Shown: positions 26,536-35,934, counted from the first letter of the stretch. The stretch: 64,000 bases of DNA from UBA2040 sp041674745 (GCA_041674745.1 JBAYVD010000010.1:76071-140070), one strand, 5' to 3'. Numbers and translations: made by a program. Notes: a model not told the origin generated them from the letters alone.

Positions 26536-28626
26536 ATGAGAAACAAACTATTAATTCTACTCGCAATTTTCCCTTCACTAGTTTGGGGGCAAGTTTTGGA
26601 CAGAACGGTTCGCCCATCAGCGGGTCCCGCTCCTACCATCAATATTAAAAATTCAGAAGTCTTCAAAACCAGCAATGGTATCACTGTTATATTGAGTGAA
26701 AATCATGCTATTCCGAAAGTAAGTTTCAATTTAGTTTTAGGTGCAGATCCTATTTTGGAAGGTCAAAAAGCTGGATTGGCTGATTTGGCTGGCGAAATGA
26801 TGATGTCTGGAACGAAAAATAGAGACAAGGACAAATTGGACAATGAAATCGCACTATTAGGCGCATCACTTTCAGCCAATCAAAGCTCCGTTTATTTGTC
26901 TTGTTTGACAAAATTCGCTGACAAAGGGATGAATTTGTTCGCTGACATTGTTCAAAATCCAAGTTTCCCAAGTGCTGAATTTGATCGAATTTCAAAGCAA
27001 GCTGAATCTGCTTTGAAATCACAAAAATCAGAAGCTGGAGCCATGGCAAATAGCGCACAAGCGAAAGCGAATTTCAATCCTTCGCACCCGTATAGTGAAG
27101 TTATGACGGAGGAAAGTTTAAAGAACATCAATTTACAAGATGTTTTGGCCTTTTACCAAATGGTGTATGTTCCTGAAGGAAGTTATTTAGTGGTGGTTGG
27201 GGATATTGACTTAGCTCAAACCAAAGCGATAGTGGACAAATATCTTTCCTCTTGGAAAGGTGGTGCAGTTTATAAAAACAACTCCTTGACAGTGAAACCT
27301 GCAGCGGGAAGTCAAGTATACTTTGTGAACAAACCAGGCGCTGTGCAATCTGTTATTGAGGTAACGTATCCCGTTAACATTAAACCAGGTGATGAAGATC
27401 AAATCGGTTTAACTGTTATGAATAGCATATTAGGCGGAAGTGGATTTGGATCAAGATTGATGCAAAACTTGCGTGAAGACAAAGCGTATACCTATGGTTG
27501 TCGCTCCCAAGTAGAGGTAGATGAAAATGGAAGTATTTTTTCTACAGATGGAAATTTCAGAAACGAAGTAACGGATAGCGCTATTGTACAAATTTTGAGT
27601 GAAATTGATCGAATGACAACAGAGTATGTTACAGACGAGCAGTTGAATCAAATTAAATCGTCCATGGCGGGCAGTTTTGCACGATCATTGGAAAGTCCTA
27701 GAACAGTTGCTCGTTTTGCGCTGAACATCGAGAAATATGGTTTGGACAAAGATTACTACAAAAACTATCTGAAAAAATTAGCGGCTATTGACAAAGAAGA
27801 TGTTTTGCTTTTGTCTCAAAAATACCTTTCTGCTAAAAATGTAAACATTGTAGTGGTTGGAAATGAGTCGATACTAGACATATTAAAACCTTTTGATCAA
27901 GATGGAAAAATTCAAGTGTTAGATGCTTTTGGTAATGTGGCTAAAAATGCAAAACCAGCAGATATTTCTGCGGATCAATTGATTGAAAAATACATTTTGG
28001 CGGTTACTAAATCTGAGTCCATCAAAAAAGCGAATAAGAAATTGAAAAAAATCAAAAGCTATGTTCGTGAAACGGATTTTACAAGTGCTCAAATTCCGAT
28101 TCCTTTAAAAATGACGGATGTGTGGATTGCTCCAAATCAAGAAGGAAACAAATTGGAAGGTCAAGGCATGGTGTTTCAAAAATCTTATTTTGATGGCGTT
28201 GCAGGCGGAAGTTCTTCCATGCAAGGTGGAAGCGTTTCGTTAACAACGGAAGAAGTACAGGCAAAATCCTTGTCAATTGGTATTTACCCTGAATTGAATT
28301 ACAAGAAAACAGGAATGAGTTATGCCATCAATGGGATTGAAACAGTTGACGGAAAAGAAATGTATACGATGCAAATCAATGATGGCACCAAAACTTCCAT
28401 TGATTATTTTGACAAAGTGACTTTCTTAAAAATGAAAACGGTTGCTATCGAAAAACAAGGCGAAGAATCGGTAACAACAGAATTCACATTCGATGATTAC
28501 CGTGAGGTGAACGGAGTTTTGATGCCGTATGTTATGAACTTAAACGCAGGACCAATGCAATTGGACGGGAAAGTTTCCAACTACAAATTCAACGAAAAAG
28601 TAAATTTAGATTTCTACAAGAAATAA
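26536..28626 (+). CDS. M16-like protein without zinc ligands, with extra C-terminal domain
   Basis: 696 residues, signal peptide (LLILLAIFPSLVWGQ). Two M16 domains span about 40-470. Where HxxEH should be, the sequence is LADLAGEMM (Asp83, Gly86, Glu87), so zinc binding is lost. The residues of the second domain (GGSGFGSRLMQNLREDKAYTYG) are well kept. Residues about 510-696 add a domain with KTGMSYAINGIETVDGKEMY and a C-terminal beta-strand pattern, similar in style to outer-membrane lipoprotein-sorting folds. It is presumably the regulatory/substrate-binding partner of the upstream catalytic subunit. Confidence 0.9.
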   Translation: MRNKLLILLAIFPSLVWGQVLDRTVRPSAGPAPTINIKNSEVFKTSNGITVILSENHAIPKVSFNLVLGADPILEGQKAGLADLAGEMMMSGTKNRDKDKLDNEIALLGASLSANQSSVYLSCLTKFADKGMNLFADIVQNPSFPSAEFDRISKQAESALKSQKSEAGAMANSAQAKANFNPSHPYSEVMTEESLKNINLQDVLAFYQMVYVPEGSYLVVVGDIDLAQTKAIVDKYLSSWKGGAVYKNNSLTVKPAAGSQVYFVNKPGAVQSVIEVTYPVNIKPGDEDQIGLTVMNSILGGSGFGSRLMQNLREDKAYTYGCRSQVEVDENGSIFSTDGNFRNEVTDSAIVQILSEIDRMTTEYVTDEQLNQIKSSMAGSFARSLESPRTVARFALNIEKYGLDKDYYKNYLKKLAAIDKEDVLLLSQKYLSAKNVNIVVVGNESILDILKPFDQDGKIQVLDAFGNVAKNAKPADISADQLIEKYILAVTKSESIKKANKKLKKIKSYVRETDFTSAQIPIPLKMTDVWIAPNQEGNKLEGQGMVFQKSYFDGVAGGSSSMQGGSVSLTTEEVQAKSLSIGIYPELNYKKTGMSYAINGIETVDGKEMYTMQINDGTKTSIDYFDKVTFLKMKTVAIEKQGEESVTTEFTFDDYREVNGVLMPYVMNLNAGPMQLDGKVSNYKFNEKVNLDFYKK

Positions 28627-28646
28627 AATCAATAGTTAAGTGAAAG

Positions 28647-28681
28647 AAGAGCAACCCATACATTTGGCGTTGCTCTTTTTT
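28647..28681 (+). terminator. Terminator after the M16 pair
   Basis: AAGAGCAAC at 28647-28655 pairs with GTTGCTCTT at 28669-28677, followed by a T run. Confidence 0.8.
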
Positions 28682-28765
28682 TCTCATTTTTTGTTAAAAC
28701 TATTTGTTGCTTTCATCCAGCGAGAATAAAAGCACTACCTTAGTCGCTCGCAAAAAAAAAGACTT

Positions 28766-29620
28766 ATGATGAAAATAAATACTTTATTCTTGGCGCTTAC
28801 TTTGACAATTTCGTCTAGCGTATTGGCTCAATTAAAAACACCACAACCCAGTCCAACCACCACCTTGTCTCAAGCCGTTGGTTTAACTGATTTTGAAATT
28901 ATCTATTCTAGACCTGGGACAAAAGGAAGAACTATTTTTGGAGATTTGGTTCCTTTTGGGGAAGTTTGGAGAACCGGAGCAAATTCTTCTACCAAAATTA
29001 AATTTGCAGATGATGTGAAAATTGGAGGAAAAGATGTCAAAGCAGGTCAATATGCCTTGTACACGATTCCGGGTAAAGACGAATGGACCGTGATTATTTA
29101 CAAAGGTTTGGAAAACTGGGGTGCTGCCGGTTATGACATCACGCAAGACGTTGCGCGTTTTACAGTAAAACCAACCAAGTTGGCTGATAAATACGAAACG
29201 TTTACGATCGATTTTAGTAATTTTGCAACCAGTAGTGCTACATTGAATTTGATGTGGGAAAACACGAAAGTTTCGTTCTCAATTGAAACACCAACCGAAG
29301 CGCAAATTGAAAAACAAATTGCTGAAATGATGGCTGGACCAAGTGCGAACAGTCTTTACGGAGCTGCTCGTTATTATTTGGAGAAAGAAAGAGAATTAGA
29401 CAAAGCAGAAATGTGGATCGCAAAAGCGATTGAACAAAAACCAGAAGCATTTTGGATGGTTCATGTGCAAGCAAAAATCTTCGCAAAAGAAGGCAAAAAG
29501 AAAGAAGCCATCGCTGCTGCTGAAAAATCCATGAAAATGGCAAAAGAGAGCAAAGACGGTGACTTTGGTTATGTTGCCAGCAATGAAAAATTAATTGCAG
29601 AAATTAAAGCTATGAAATAG
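28766..29620 (+). CDS. DUF2911-family exported protein with TPR-like tail
   Basis: 284 residues with a signal peptide ending near VLAQ. Residues about 25-170 are DUF2911, with the conserved YSRPGTKGRTIFGDLVPFGE, WRTGANSSTKI and GKDEWTVIIY blocks. Residues 190-284 form helices typical of tetratricopeptide repeats (ARYYLEKERELDKAEMWIAK, then AIEQKPEAFWMVHVQAKIFA). Function is unknown in the family. It is transcribed alone and followed by a bidirectional terminator. Confidence 0.88.
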   Translation: MMKINTLFLALTLTISSSVLAQLKTPQPSPTTTLSQAVGLTDFEIIYSRPGTKGRTIFGDLVPFGEVWRTGANSSTKIKFADDVKIGGKDVKAGQYALYTIPGKDEWTVIIYKGLENWGAAGYDITQDVARFTVKPTKLADKYETFTIDFSNFATSSATLNLMWENTKVSFSIETPTEAQIEKQIAEMMAGPSANSLYGAARYYLEKERELDKAEMWIAKAIEQKPEAFWMVHVQAKIFAKEGKKKEAIAAAEKSMKMAKESKDGDFGYVASNEKLIAEIKAMK

Positions 29621-29641
29621 GGGCTTCCACCCTTTCTTCAT

Positions 29642-29677
29642 ACGTCCCATTTGTCGCAAGATGAATGGGGCGTTTTT
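29642..29677. terminator. Bidirectional terminator between DUF2911 and an unknown gene
   Basis: ACGTCCCATT pairs with AATGGGGCGT (one G-T pair) around a 12-base loop, followed by six T. Confidence 0.7.
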
Positions 29678-29679
29678 TA

Positions 29680-30315
29680 TTAAAATCGCACTCCAAAAGA
29701 TAAATTCAAATAATTGTAAACCGGGTCTCCCCATGGTTGGTGGAACCTGCTATCTGTTTTTCGAGAATATTCTATTCCTACTGCAAATTGATTAATATTT
29801 ATTTTACTTTCCAAGGTCATTGCTCCAACAAACTCCCAATAGGTAAGATCCCAATCTGTACTAAGAATTATCAAACCACCTCCGACAAGTAAATCAACCG
29901 AAACGTTTTCATTTAATCTAAAATTGTTTCCTAATGAGGGGTGTAGTGGACGAAAAGCCACAAATAAACCGTCATCAAACCCCAAACCAAATCCAAGCCA
30001 TGTCATTCTAAAAAAGGTTCTATTTTTTATGGGATTCAAAAACCAGGTTTTCCCGAAACGAAATTGAGTTCCAAATCCTTTTTCATGTAAATAGCTACGT
30101 TTTGGTTTGTTGGAGGGTACGTCGAAATAAAACACATATTGAGTAACCCCTAGTCCAAAAACAGAAAAGTCAAAAAAGTTTTTATAAAGTCCTTTACTTT
30201 CCAACTCGCTTGAAGGCATTTTATATTTTAACGTTTTGCTTTTATTCATTGAATCATTTTGACCCGATGAAAAAAAATAAACACCACAAAAAAATAATAA
30301 AATGAAAAATCTCAT
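29680..30315 (-). CDS. Exported protein of unknown function, probably outer-membrane beta-barrel
   Basis: 211 residues with a signal peptide (FFILLFFCGVYFFSSGQ). The mature part alternates hydrophobic and polar residues with many aromatic and Gly residues (FGLGFDDGLFVAFRPLHP, DLLVGGGLIILSTDW, YLNLSFGVRF) and ends in an aromatic residue preceded by a beta strand, as outer-membrane barrels do. I do not recognise a family. It is divergent from the tricorn-type protease gene. Confidence 0.7.
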   Translation of the reverse strand: MRFFILLFFCGVYFFSSGQNDSMNKSKTLKYKMPSSELESKGLYKNFFDFSVFGLGVTQYVFYFDVPSNKPKRSYLHEKGFGTQFRFGKTWFLNPIKNRTFFRMTWLGFGLGFDDGLFVAFRPLHPSLGNNFRLNENVSVDLLVGGGLIILSTDWDLTYWEFVGAMTLESKININQFAVGIEYSRKTDSRFHQPWGDPVYNYLNLSFGVRF

Positions 30316-30434
30316 ACTGTGAATATTGGATTAACTAATCCTAAATTTAAAAAAATAATTTCGTTAAAAAAATCCAACAAAACGGAACACTACTTTTAAT
30401 TTCCTACTTTCATTCATTCTATAAAACTATAACT

Positions 30435-33400
30435 ATGAAATTTTTTCTGTTTGCCTTCGCATCATTTTTCTCAGTGGTTGCCTTTTCCGGTGAAAATTGG
30501 ATGCGCTATCCCAAAATTTCTCCGGACGGTCAAAGTATTGTTTTTTCTTATCAAGGAGAATTATTTGTCGTAGATGCAAAAGGTGGTGACGCCCATCAAA
30601 TCACCTCTCACCCAGCCCACGATTTCATGCCAATTTGGTCGAACGATTCGAAAAACATCGTTTTTTCAAGTGATCGATTTGGTAATTATGACTTGTTTGT
30701 CGTAGCGAAAGAAGGTGGCTCACCCAAACGTCTCACTTTTCATTCAGCTGCCGATTTTGCTCAAGCCTTCAAACCAGGAAGTAACGAAGTAATTTTTAGT
30801 TCGGCTCGTTTGGATGATGCCAAAGCCATTCAATTTCCAACGGGTGCATTGCCTGAATTGTATTCGGTATCCATTGAAGGTGGGCGAGAAAAAATGTATC
30901 AATCATTTGCTACTGACAACCTAAATTTCAGTGCTGACGGCAACTATATGCTTTTCCAAAATCAAAAAAGCTACGAAGACGAATGGAGAAAACACCATGT
31001 TTCTTCCATGGCTCGTGACATTGTTTTGATGGATATCAAGAACAATACCTTCAAACAAATTACCTCTTGGGAAGGCGAAGACCGAAACCCCATTTTTATT
31101 GATAATACCAACTTTTATTTTCTCTCGGAAAAATCAGGATCCTTCAACATTTGGAAAGGTTCGATAAACGGAAATGTATACGGTGAACAAATGACAAAAT
31201 TCACCACCCACCCGATTCGCTTTTTATCAGCTTCCACCAACGGAACGTTGTGCTTTGGCTTCCATGGCGATATTTATACGTTGCAAAATGGGAAAGAATC
31301 CAAACTGAACATTCGTGTATTAAAAGACAACTCGACAAACAAAGAAGAAATACTGAATGTTTCCGGTGGCGCGAGTGAATTTGTGGTTTCTCCAGATGGC
31401 AAAGAAATGGCGTTTATTTATCGCGGTGATGTTTTTGCCAGTTCCGTTGAATTTTCCACCACCAAACAAATCACGGCCACAGCTGGACAAGAACGGAATG
31501 TTTCTTTTAGTCCGGATGGAAAAAAAATCATTTACTCCGGTGAACGCGACTCGTCCTGGAATATCTATGAATCGCAACGCAAAAATGAAAAAGAAACGCA
31601 TTTCTACAATGCTACTTTGTTGGAGGAAAAAACGTTGATTCAAAACAATGGTGAATCGTTTGACCCCAAGTACTCGCCAGATGGAAAAGAAATCGCCTTT
31701 TTGAAAAATAGAACGGCTTTACAAGTGTACAATATTGCTTCAAAAGAAATTAGAACTATTTTGGATGGTAACTTGAATTATTCCTATTCCGATGGGGATC
31801 AATACTTCAATTGGGCACCCGATTCAAAATACTTGTTGGTTAATTTCATTGAAAACGAACGATGGAACACGGACATTGGCTTGGTAGCAGCTTCTGGAAA
31901 AGAAAAGCCGTTGAATTTAACCCAAAGCGGCTATGGAACCTACGGTCAAAAATTTGCCATGAATGGTGAAATGATCTATTATGGAACCGATAAATATGGT
32001 TTGCGTTCTCACGGTGGTTGGGGAAGTCAAAGCGACGTAGAGGCGATTTTCTTGACCAAAGACGCCTATTACAAATTTACGTTGAACGAAGAAGACTATA
32101 AACTTTGGAAAGAAGCGGAAGACGAGGCGAAAAAAGCGAAAACGGACGAAGCCGATTCAAAGAAAAAAGGGAAAGACAAAGACAAAAAAGAAGAGGCCAA
32201 AAAAGAAGAAGTCATTCCACTCAAAATTGACTTGGACGGCTTGTACGATCGCAAAGTTCGATTAACCGTACATTCCTCCTACCTGGCGGATTTTATTGTC
32301 AACAAGGAAGGTACAGATTTGTATTACCTGTCCAATTTTGACAAAGGCTTTGACTTGTGGACAACCAATTTCAAAAAAGGCGAAACCAAAATGATTTCCA
32401 AATTGGGCTCCAACGGTTCGGGCATGGAAATCGATAAAGAGGAAAAGACCTTGTATTATGATCAAAATGGTGCGATTATGCAATTTGACATCGCTACAAC
32501 TACGCCCAAACCAATCGCTTTCAATTCAGAAATGGTACTGAAAAGTGAAGAAGAACGCGCCTACATGTTCGAACATGTTTGGCGGCAAGTTCGTGAAAAG
32601 TTTTATGTGGAAGACTTACACGGTGTAGATTGGAAACTTTACAAAGCGGAATACGAAAAAATGTTGCCCAGCATCACAACAGGATTTGATTTTAGTGAAT
32701 TGTTGTCTGAAATGTTGGGAGAATTGAATGCTTCTCATACGGGATCAAGTTATTACAATCGTCAGAAAAATGCAGACAACACGGCGCGTTTGGCCTGTTA
32801 TTTCGATGATACGTATGCAGGAGACGGGCTGAAAATAGCAGCGATTATGGACAAGAGTCCGTTGACGAGTCATTCTGATAAAATCAAAGCTGGAACGATC
32901 ATTGAAAAAATTGATGGGGAACCAATAAAAGCAAACGAGAGCTATTATCCATTGTTGAATCGAAAAATCGGACACAAAGTTTTACTTTCCTGCATGAATC
33001 CAATAACCAAAGAAAAATGGGATCAAATTGTAATTCCAATTTCAAGAGGAGAAGAAAATGAATTGGCGTATGAAAGATGGGTAAAACGAAACGAGCACAT
33101 TGTGGACAGTCTTTCAAATGGAAAAGTGGCTTACATTCACGTTGCTGGTATGGATCCAGAAAGCTTTACACATGTCTACGACAAGGCATTGGGTAAATAC
33201 AACACACGCGATGCAATAATCATTGATACACGCTTCAATGGTGGTGGCTGGTTACACGACCAATTGGCCACTTTTTTAAGTGGGAAAGAATACATAAAAT
33301 TTGAACCGCGCGGTCAGAAAAATTTAGGTGGCGAACCTTTGGGTAAATGGCAAAAACCTTCCTGTGTATTGATGAACGAAGGCAATTACTCCGATGCGCA

Positions 33401-33671
33401 TTTGTTCCCTTTGGTGTATCAAGCCTTGGGCATTGGTAAACTCATTGGTATGCCTGTGGCAGGAACCGGAACAGCCGTTTGGTGGGAAATCATGATTGAT
33501 GGACACACCGTATTTGGCATTCCACAAATTGGTATGCGCAGCGTAAAAGAAGGTTATTTGGTTGAAAATCATGAATTACAACCCGACATTCGCATTGAAA
33601 ATGAGTACGCAAAATTTTTAGTTGGTATTGACCAACAACTGGAAGGAGCTGTTCGTGAAATGTTGAAATAG
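30435..33671 (+). CDS. Tricorn-like protease (PD40 propellers plus S41 peptidase)
   Basis: 1078 residues with a signal peptide. The N-terminal half holds PD40/WD40-like propeller blades (WSNDSKNIVFSSDRFGNYDL, VSPDGKEMAFIYRGDV, FSPDGKKIIYSGERDSS). A very charged Lys/Glu linker lies at about 560-595. Then follow a tricorn C1-like region, a PDZ domain (KIKAGTIIEKIDGEPIK) and the S41 core. Probable catalytic residues are His near 765 in LNASHTG, Ser near 986 in NYSDAHLFP and Glu near 1017 in WWEIMIDG. It degrades peptides. The export signal is unlike archaeal cytosolic tricorn and fits with the neighbouring M16 peptidases. Confidence 0.9.
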   Translation: MKFFLFAFASFFSVVAFSGENWMRYPKISPDGQSIVFSYQGELFVVDAKGGDAHQITSHPAHDFMPIWSNDSKNIVFSSDRFGNYDLFVVAKEGGSPKRLTFHSAADFAQAFKPGSNEVIFSSARLDDAKAIQFPTGALPELYSVSIEGGREKMYQSFATDNLNFSADGNYMLFQNQKSYEDEWRKHHVSSMARDIVLMDIKNNTFKQITSWEGEDRNPIFIDNTNFYFLSEKSGSFNIWKGSINGNVYGEQMTKFTTHPIRFLSASTNGTLCFGFHGDIYTLQNGKESKLNIRVLKDNSTNKEEILNVSGGASEFVVSPDGKEMAFIYRGDVFASSVEFSTTKQITATAGQERNVSFSPDGKKIIYSGERDSSWNIYESQRKNEKETHFYNATLLEEKTLIQNNGESFDPKYSPDGKEIAFLKNRTALQVYNIASKEIRTILDGNLNYSYSDGDQYFNWAPDSKYLLVNFIENERWNTDIGLVAASGKEKPLNLTQSGYGTYGQKFAMNGEMIYYGTDKYGLRSHGGWGSQSDVEAIFLTKDAYYKFTLNEEDYKLWKEAEDEAKKAKTDEADSKKKGKDKDKKEEAKKEEVIPLKIDLDGLYDRKVRLTVHSSYLADFIVNKEGTDLYYLSNFDKGFDLWTTNFKKGETKMISKLGSNGSGMEIDKEEKTLYYDQNGAIMQFDIATTTPKPIAFNSEMVLKSEEERAYMFEHVWRQVREKFYVEDLHGVDWKLYKAEYEKMLPSITTGFDFSELLSEMLGELNASHTGSSYYNRQKNADNTARLACYFDDTYAGDGLKIAAIMDKSPLTSHSDKIKAGTIIEKIDGEPIKANESYYPLLNRKIGHKVLLSCMNPITKEKWDQIVIPISRGEENELAYERWVKRNEHIVDSLSNGKVAYIHVAGMDPESFTHVYDKALGKYNTRDAIIIDTRFNGGGWLHDQLATFLSGKEYIKFEPRGQKNLGGEPLGKWQKPSCVLMNEGNYSDAHLFPLVYQALGIGKLIGMPVAGTGTAVWWEIMIDGHTVFGIPQIGMRSVKEGYLVENHELQPDIRIENEYAKFLVGIDQQLEGAVREMLK

Positions 33672-33688
33672 AGACTTTTGTTAAAAGT

Positions 33689-33724
33689 AATCCTCGGTTG
33701 TTCAGGCAATCGAGGATTTTTTTT
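33689..33724 (+). terminator. Terminator after tricorn-like protease
   Basis: AATCCTCGGTTG (33689-33700) pairs with CAATCGAGGATT (33707-33718), with one unpaired G, followed by eight T. Confidence 0.85.
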
Positions 33725-33769
33725 AAACCTATTGTAACAAATGTAACTGTGCAACCTTCATCAATCGGG

Positions 33770-33777
33770 TAATTTTG
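33770..33777 (+). promoter_or_regulatory. -7 box of the rhodanese-thioredoxin operon
   Basis: TAATTTTG matches TAnnTTTG, 19 bp before the rhodanese ATG. Confidence 0.45.
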
Positions 33778-33796
33778 TCTAAAAAAAAGAAGAAAG

Positions 33797-34078
33797 ATGA
33801 ATATAGAACAAGCTTTAGCGGAAGGTCACGGAACAATCGTAGATGTTAGATCTCCAGGAGAATTTATGGGTGGAAATGCAACAGGAAGTATCAACATTCC
33901 TTTGCAAGAATTGGAAGCTCGTATGGATGAAATCAATGCCTTGAAACAACCTTTGATTTTGTGCTGTGCTTCCGGAAACAGAAGTGGAATGGCTACTCAA
34001 ATCTTGTCTCAATCAGGTATTGAATGTGGAAATGGAGGTTCTTGGTTGGACGTTCAATATTACCTACAAAAAGCCTAA
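33797..34078 (+). CDS. Single-domain rhodanese (sulfurtransferase)
   Basis: 93 residues, a complete single rhodanese domain. It has the N-terminal VDVRSPGEFMGGNATGSINI and the active loop CASGNR with catalytic Cys57, preceded by Cys56. Such proteins carry sulfur as a persulfide. It starts an operon with a small membrane protein and a thioredoxin. The order rhodanese then membrane domain corresponds to E. coli YgaP, which is one polypeptide; here it is split into two genes separated by one base. Confidence 0.92.
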   Translation: MNIEQALAEGHGTIVDVRSPGEFMGGNATGSINIPLQELEARMDEINALKQPLILCCASGNRSGMATQILSQSGIECGNGGSWLDVQYYLQKA

Positions 34079-34079
34079 A

Positions 34080-34349
34080 ATGAACCTAAAAATCCAAGCC
34101 ATTGCTTTGGTTCAACGTGTAATTCTACCTTGGACTACCATTCGATTTCTCTTTTTATTTATTGGAGGATCGATTCTCGTTCAAGCGATTATGGATCAAC
34201 TTTGGCTTGGAATTATTTTCGGTTCGTATTTCATGTCCATGGGACTTTTTTCATGGGGTTGTGCGGCCGGGAATTGTGCGTTACCCAATACAACGGTATC
34301 CACAGATGAAAAAAAAGAAATTGAGTTTAAAGAAATAATCGAAAAATAA
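34080..34349 (+). CDS. Small two-helix membrane protein, DUF2892/YgaP-like
   Basis: 89 residues starting at ATG 34080, one base after the rhodanese stop. Two hydrophobic segments (FLFLFIGGSILVQAIM and WLGIIFGSYFMSMGLFSWG) are followed by the cysteine motif GCAAGNCALP and an acidic tail. The layout resembles the membrane part of YgaP, which forms a channel-like anchor for its rhodanese domain. The two cysteines near the membrane could accept sulfur from the rhodanese or electrons from the thioredoxin that follows. That chemistry is an inference. Confidence 0.8.
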   Translation: MNLKIQAIALVQRVILPWTTIRFLFLFIGGSILVQAIMDQLWLGIIFGSYFMSMGLFSWGCAAGNCALPNTTVSTDEKKEIEFKEIIEK

Positions 34350-34350
34350 A

Positions 34351-34653
34351 ATGGCACAAACTTTTGCGGATGTTATCAATAGCTCTACGCCTACTTTGGT
34401 GGATTTCTATGCCGAATGGTGTGGACCGTGCAAAATGATGAAACCAATTTTAGAAGATTTAAAAACTAAAATTGGCGAAACGGCTAAAATCATCACCATT
34501 GACGTGGATAAAAACCAAAATGCGGCTGCAGTCTATCAAGTTCGAGGCGTTCCAACGCTGATTTTGTTCAAGGAAGGAAAAATCGTTTGGCGTCAATCGG
34601 GCGTTGTTCAAAGTGGACAGCTAAAGGCTATTATTGACGGCAATCTAGGTTAA
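34351..34653 (+). CDS. Thioredoxin
   Basis: 100 residues, a full thioredoxin fold. The active site WCGPCK has Cys24 and Cys27; the cis-proline is in RGVPTLILF. It reduces disulfides or persulfides in the cytoplasm. It starts one base after the membrane protein stop, so rhodanese, membrane protein and thioredoxin are one operon. Its stop codon overlaps the stop of the converging TspO gene by four bases. Confidence 0.94.
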   Translation: MAQTFADVINSSTPTLVDFYAEWCGPCKMMKPILEDLKTKIGETAKIITIDVDKNQNAAAVYQVRGVPTLILFKEGKIVWRQSGVVQSGQLKAIIDGNLG

Positions 34654-35108
34654 TTCTTTAGCAAAATATAGGCATTCAAAGAAGTCGCGATTACTAGCCA
34701 AACAAAATAGGGTAACACGAGTAACGATTTGTATTTCAAATCAACTCGGTACTTGAAAAAGAAATAGCCTACAAGCATGGTTAGAGCAACAATCAAAATC
34801 AATCCGATTTGCGTGTTGTGAAAACTAAAAAATACAGGATTCCAGAGCACATTCAAGATCCATTGAACGATGAAAAGGCCGATTAACCAATTCGTCTGTT
34901 CAACTGTCTTTACTGCATACGCCATGTAAAAGGAGAAGCAAATCATAATGAAGGTCCAAGCAGCGCCAAAAACCCAACCTGGGGGCGTCCAAGGCGCTTT
35001 ATTCAAACTTGCGTACCAATCCGATGTAACACCCGCACCTGTGAAAAAACCACCTATTCCCAAAGCGGCAAAATTGATCAAAAGGAACAGTAAAATACGG
35101 TAAACCAT
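34650..35108 (-). CDS. tspO: TspO/MBR-family membrane protein
   Basis: 152 residues with five membrane helices and the Trp-rich family pattern: WYASLNKAPWTPPGWVFGAAWTF, NVLWNPVFFSFHN, and PYFVWLVIATSLNAYI. TspO proteins bind tetrapyrroles and respond to oxidative stress and light. It lies 5 bp downstream of a TauE/SafE exporter gene on the same strand, probably in the same operon. Confidence 0.93.
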   Translation of the reverse strand: MVYRILLFLLINFAALGIGGFFTGAGVTSDWYASLNKAPWTPPGWVFGAAWTFIMICFSFYMAYAVKTVEQTNWLIGLFIVQWILNVLWNPVFFSFHNTQIGLILIVALTMLVGYFFFKYRVDLKYKSLLVLPYFVWLVIATSLNAYILLKN

Positions 35109-35113
35109 GGTTT

Positions 35114-35848
35114 TTAGATTATGCCGGAAGCTGTCAGCAACGTATAAACTCCCGTAATGAGTATTAAGATAAGAACAAACACTTTAAATTTTTGTTCAGA
35201 AACAAATGCCAGCAGGCGTTTTCCAATATAGGTTCCAAGAATTCCGATTACAAACAAGAAAGGTACCAAGTACAAATCATGTGGATGGATATATCCATTC
35301 ATCCAATAAACAATTCCTCTAGTCGAATCCACTCCAAAATCAATTACGGCGCTGGTAGCAATAAATGCTTCCGTTTTCAAGCTAAATGCTGCCAAGGTTA
35401 TGCCACGAATAGCACCACCGGTTCCGATCAATCCGGCAACACCTCCTGAAAGAACTCCTCCTATAACACTATTCCGTTTGTTCGGTTGAATGCGGAACTC
35501 TTTATAAATCAACAAGTATAAACTGGTACCTATTAAAAAAATGGCCAATCCAATCTCTAAATTAGTACTGACCACATATTTTGAGAAATATGCGCCAAAA
35601 AATACAAATACAACAGCCGGAATTCCAAGATAGATCAATAAATTTTTATCGATTCCCTTTCTGAACATCGCAATTTTGCTCAGATTACTCACTACATGAA
35701 AAATAGCTGTTATCCCCAAGACCGATTGGAAATCCAAAAAATAGCTCGCAATTGGCACGAATAACAAAGATGAGCCAAATCCACCCATCGTACCAATAAT
35801 TTCTGCAAGTAAGGCTAGAATTAAAAAAAGCCAAAGATATTCTATCAT
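35114..35848 (-). CDS. TauE/SafE-family sulfite or sulfonate exporter-like protein
   Basis: 244 residues with about eight membrane segments. It has the repeated TauE motif: GTMGGFGSSLLFVPIASY in the first half and GLIGTGGAIRGITLAAFSLK in the second. The family exports sulfite, sulfoacetate and similar anions. Its closeness to the rhodanese-thioredoxin operon suggests a local theme of sulfur handling, but the genes converge, so joint control is not shown. It is upstream of, and likely co-transcribed with, tspO. Confidence 0.88.
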   Translation of the reverse strand: MIEYLWLFLILALLAEIIGTMGGFGSSLLFVPIASYFLDFQSVLGITAIFHVVSNLSKIAMFRKGIDKNLLIYLGIPAVVFVFFGAYFSKYVVSTNLEIGLAIFLIGTSLYLLIYKEFRIQPNKRNSVIGGVLSGGVAGLIGTGGAIRGITLAAFSLKTEAFIATSAVIDFGVDSTRGIVYWMNGYIHPHDLYLVPFLFVIGILGTYIGKRLLAFVSEQKFKVFVLILILITGVYTLLTASGII

Positions 35849-35934
35849 CCGTTTTTACTATTTCTAATCAAACTAGTAACCAAATAAATCATTTCTACCC
35901 TTCAAATTAAAAGTACATTTTTGTTGCAAATAAC

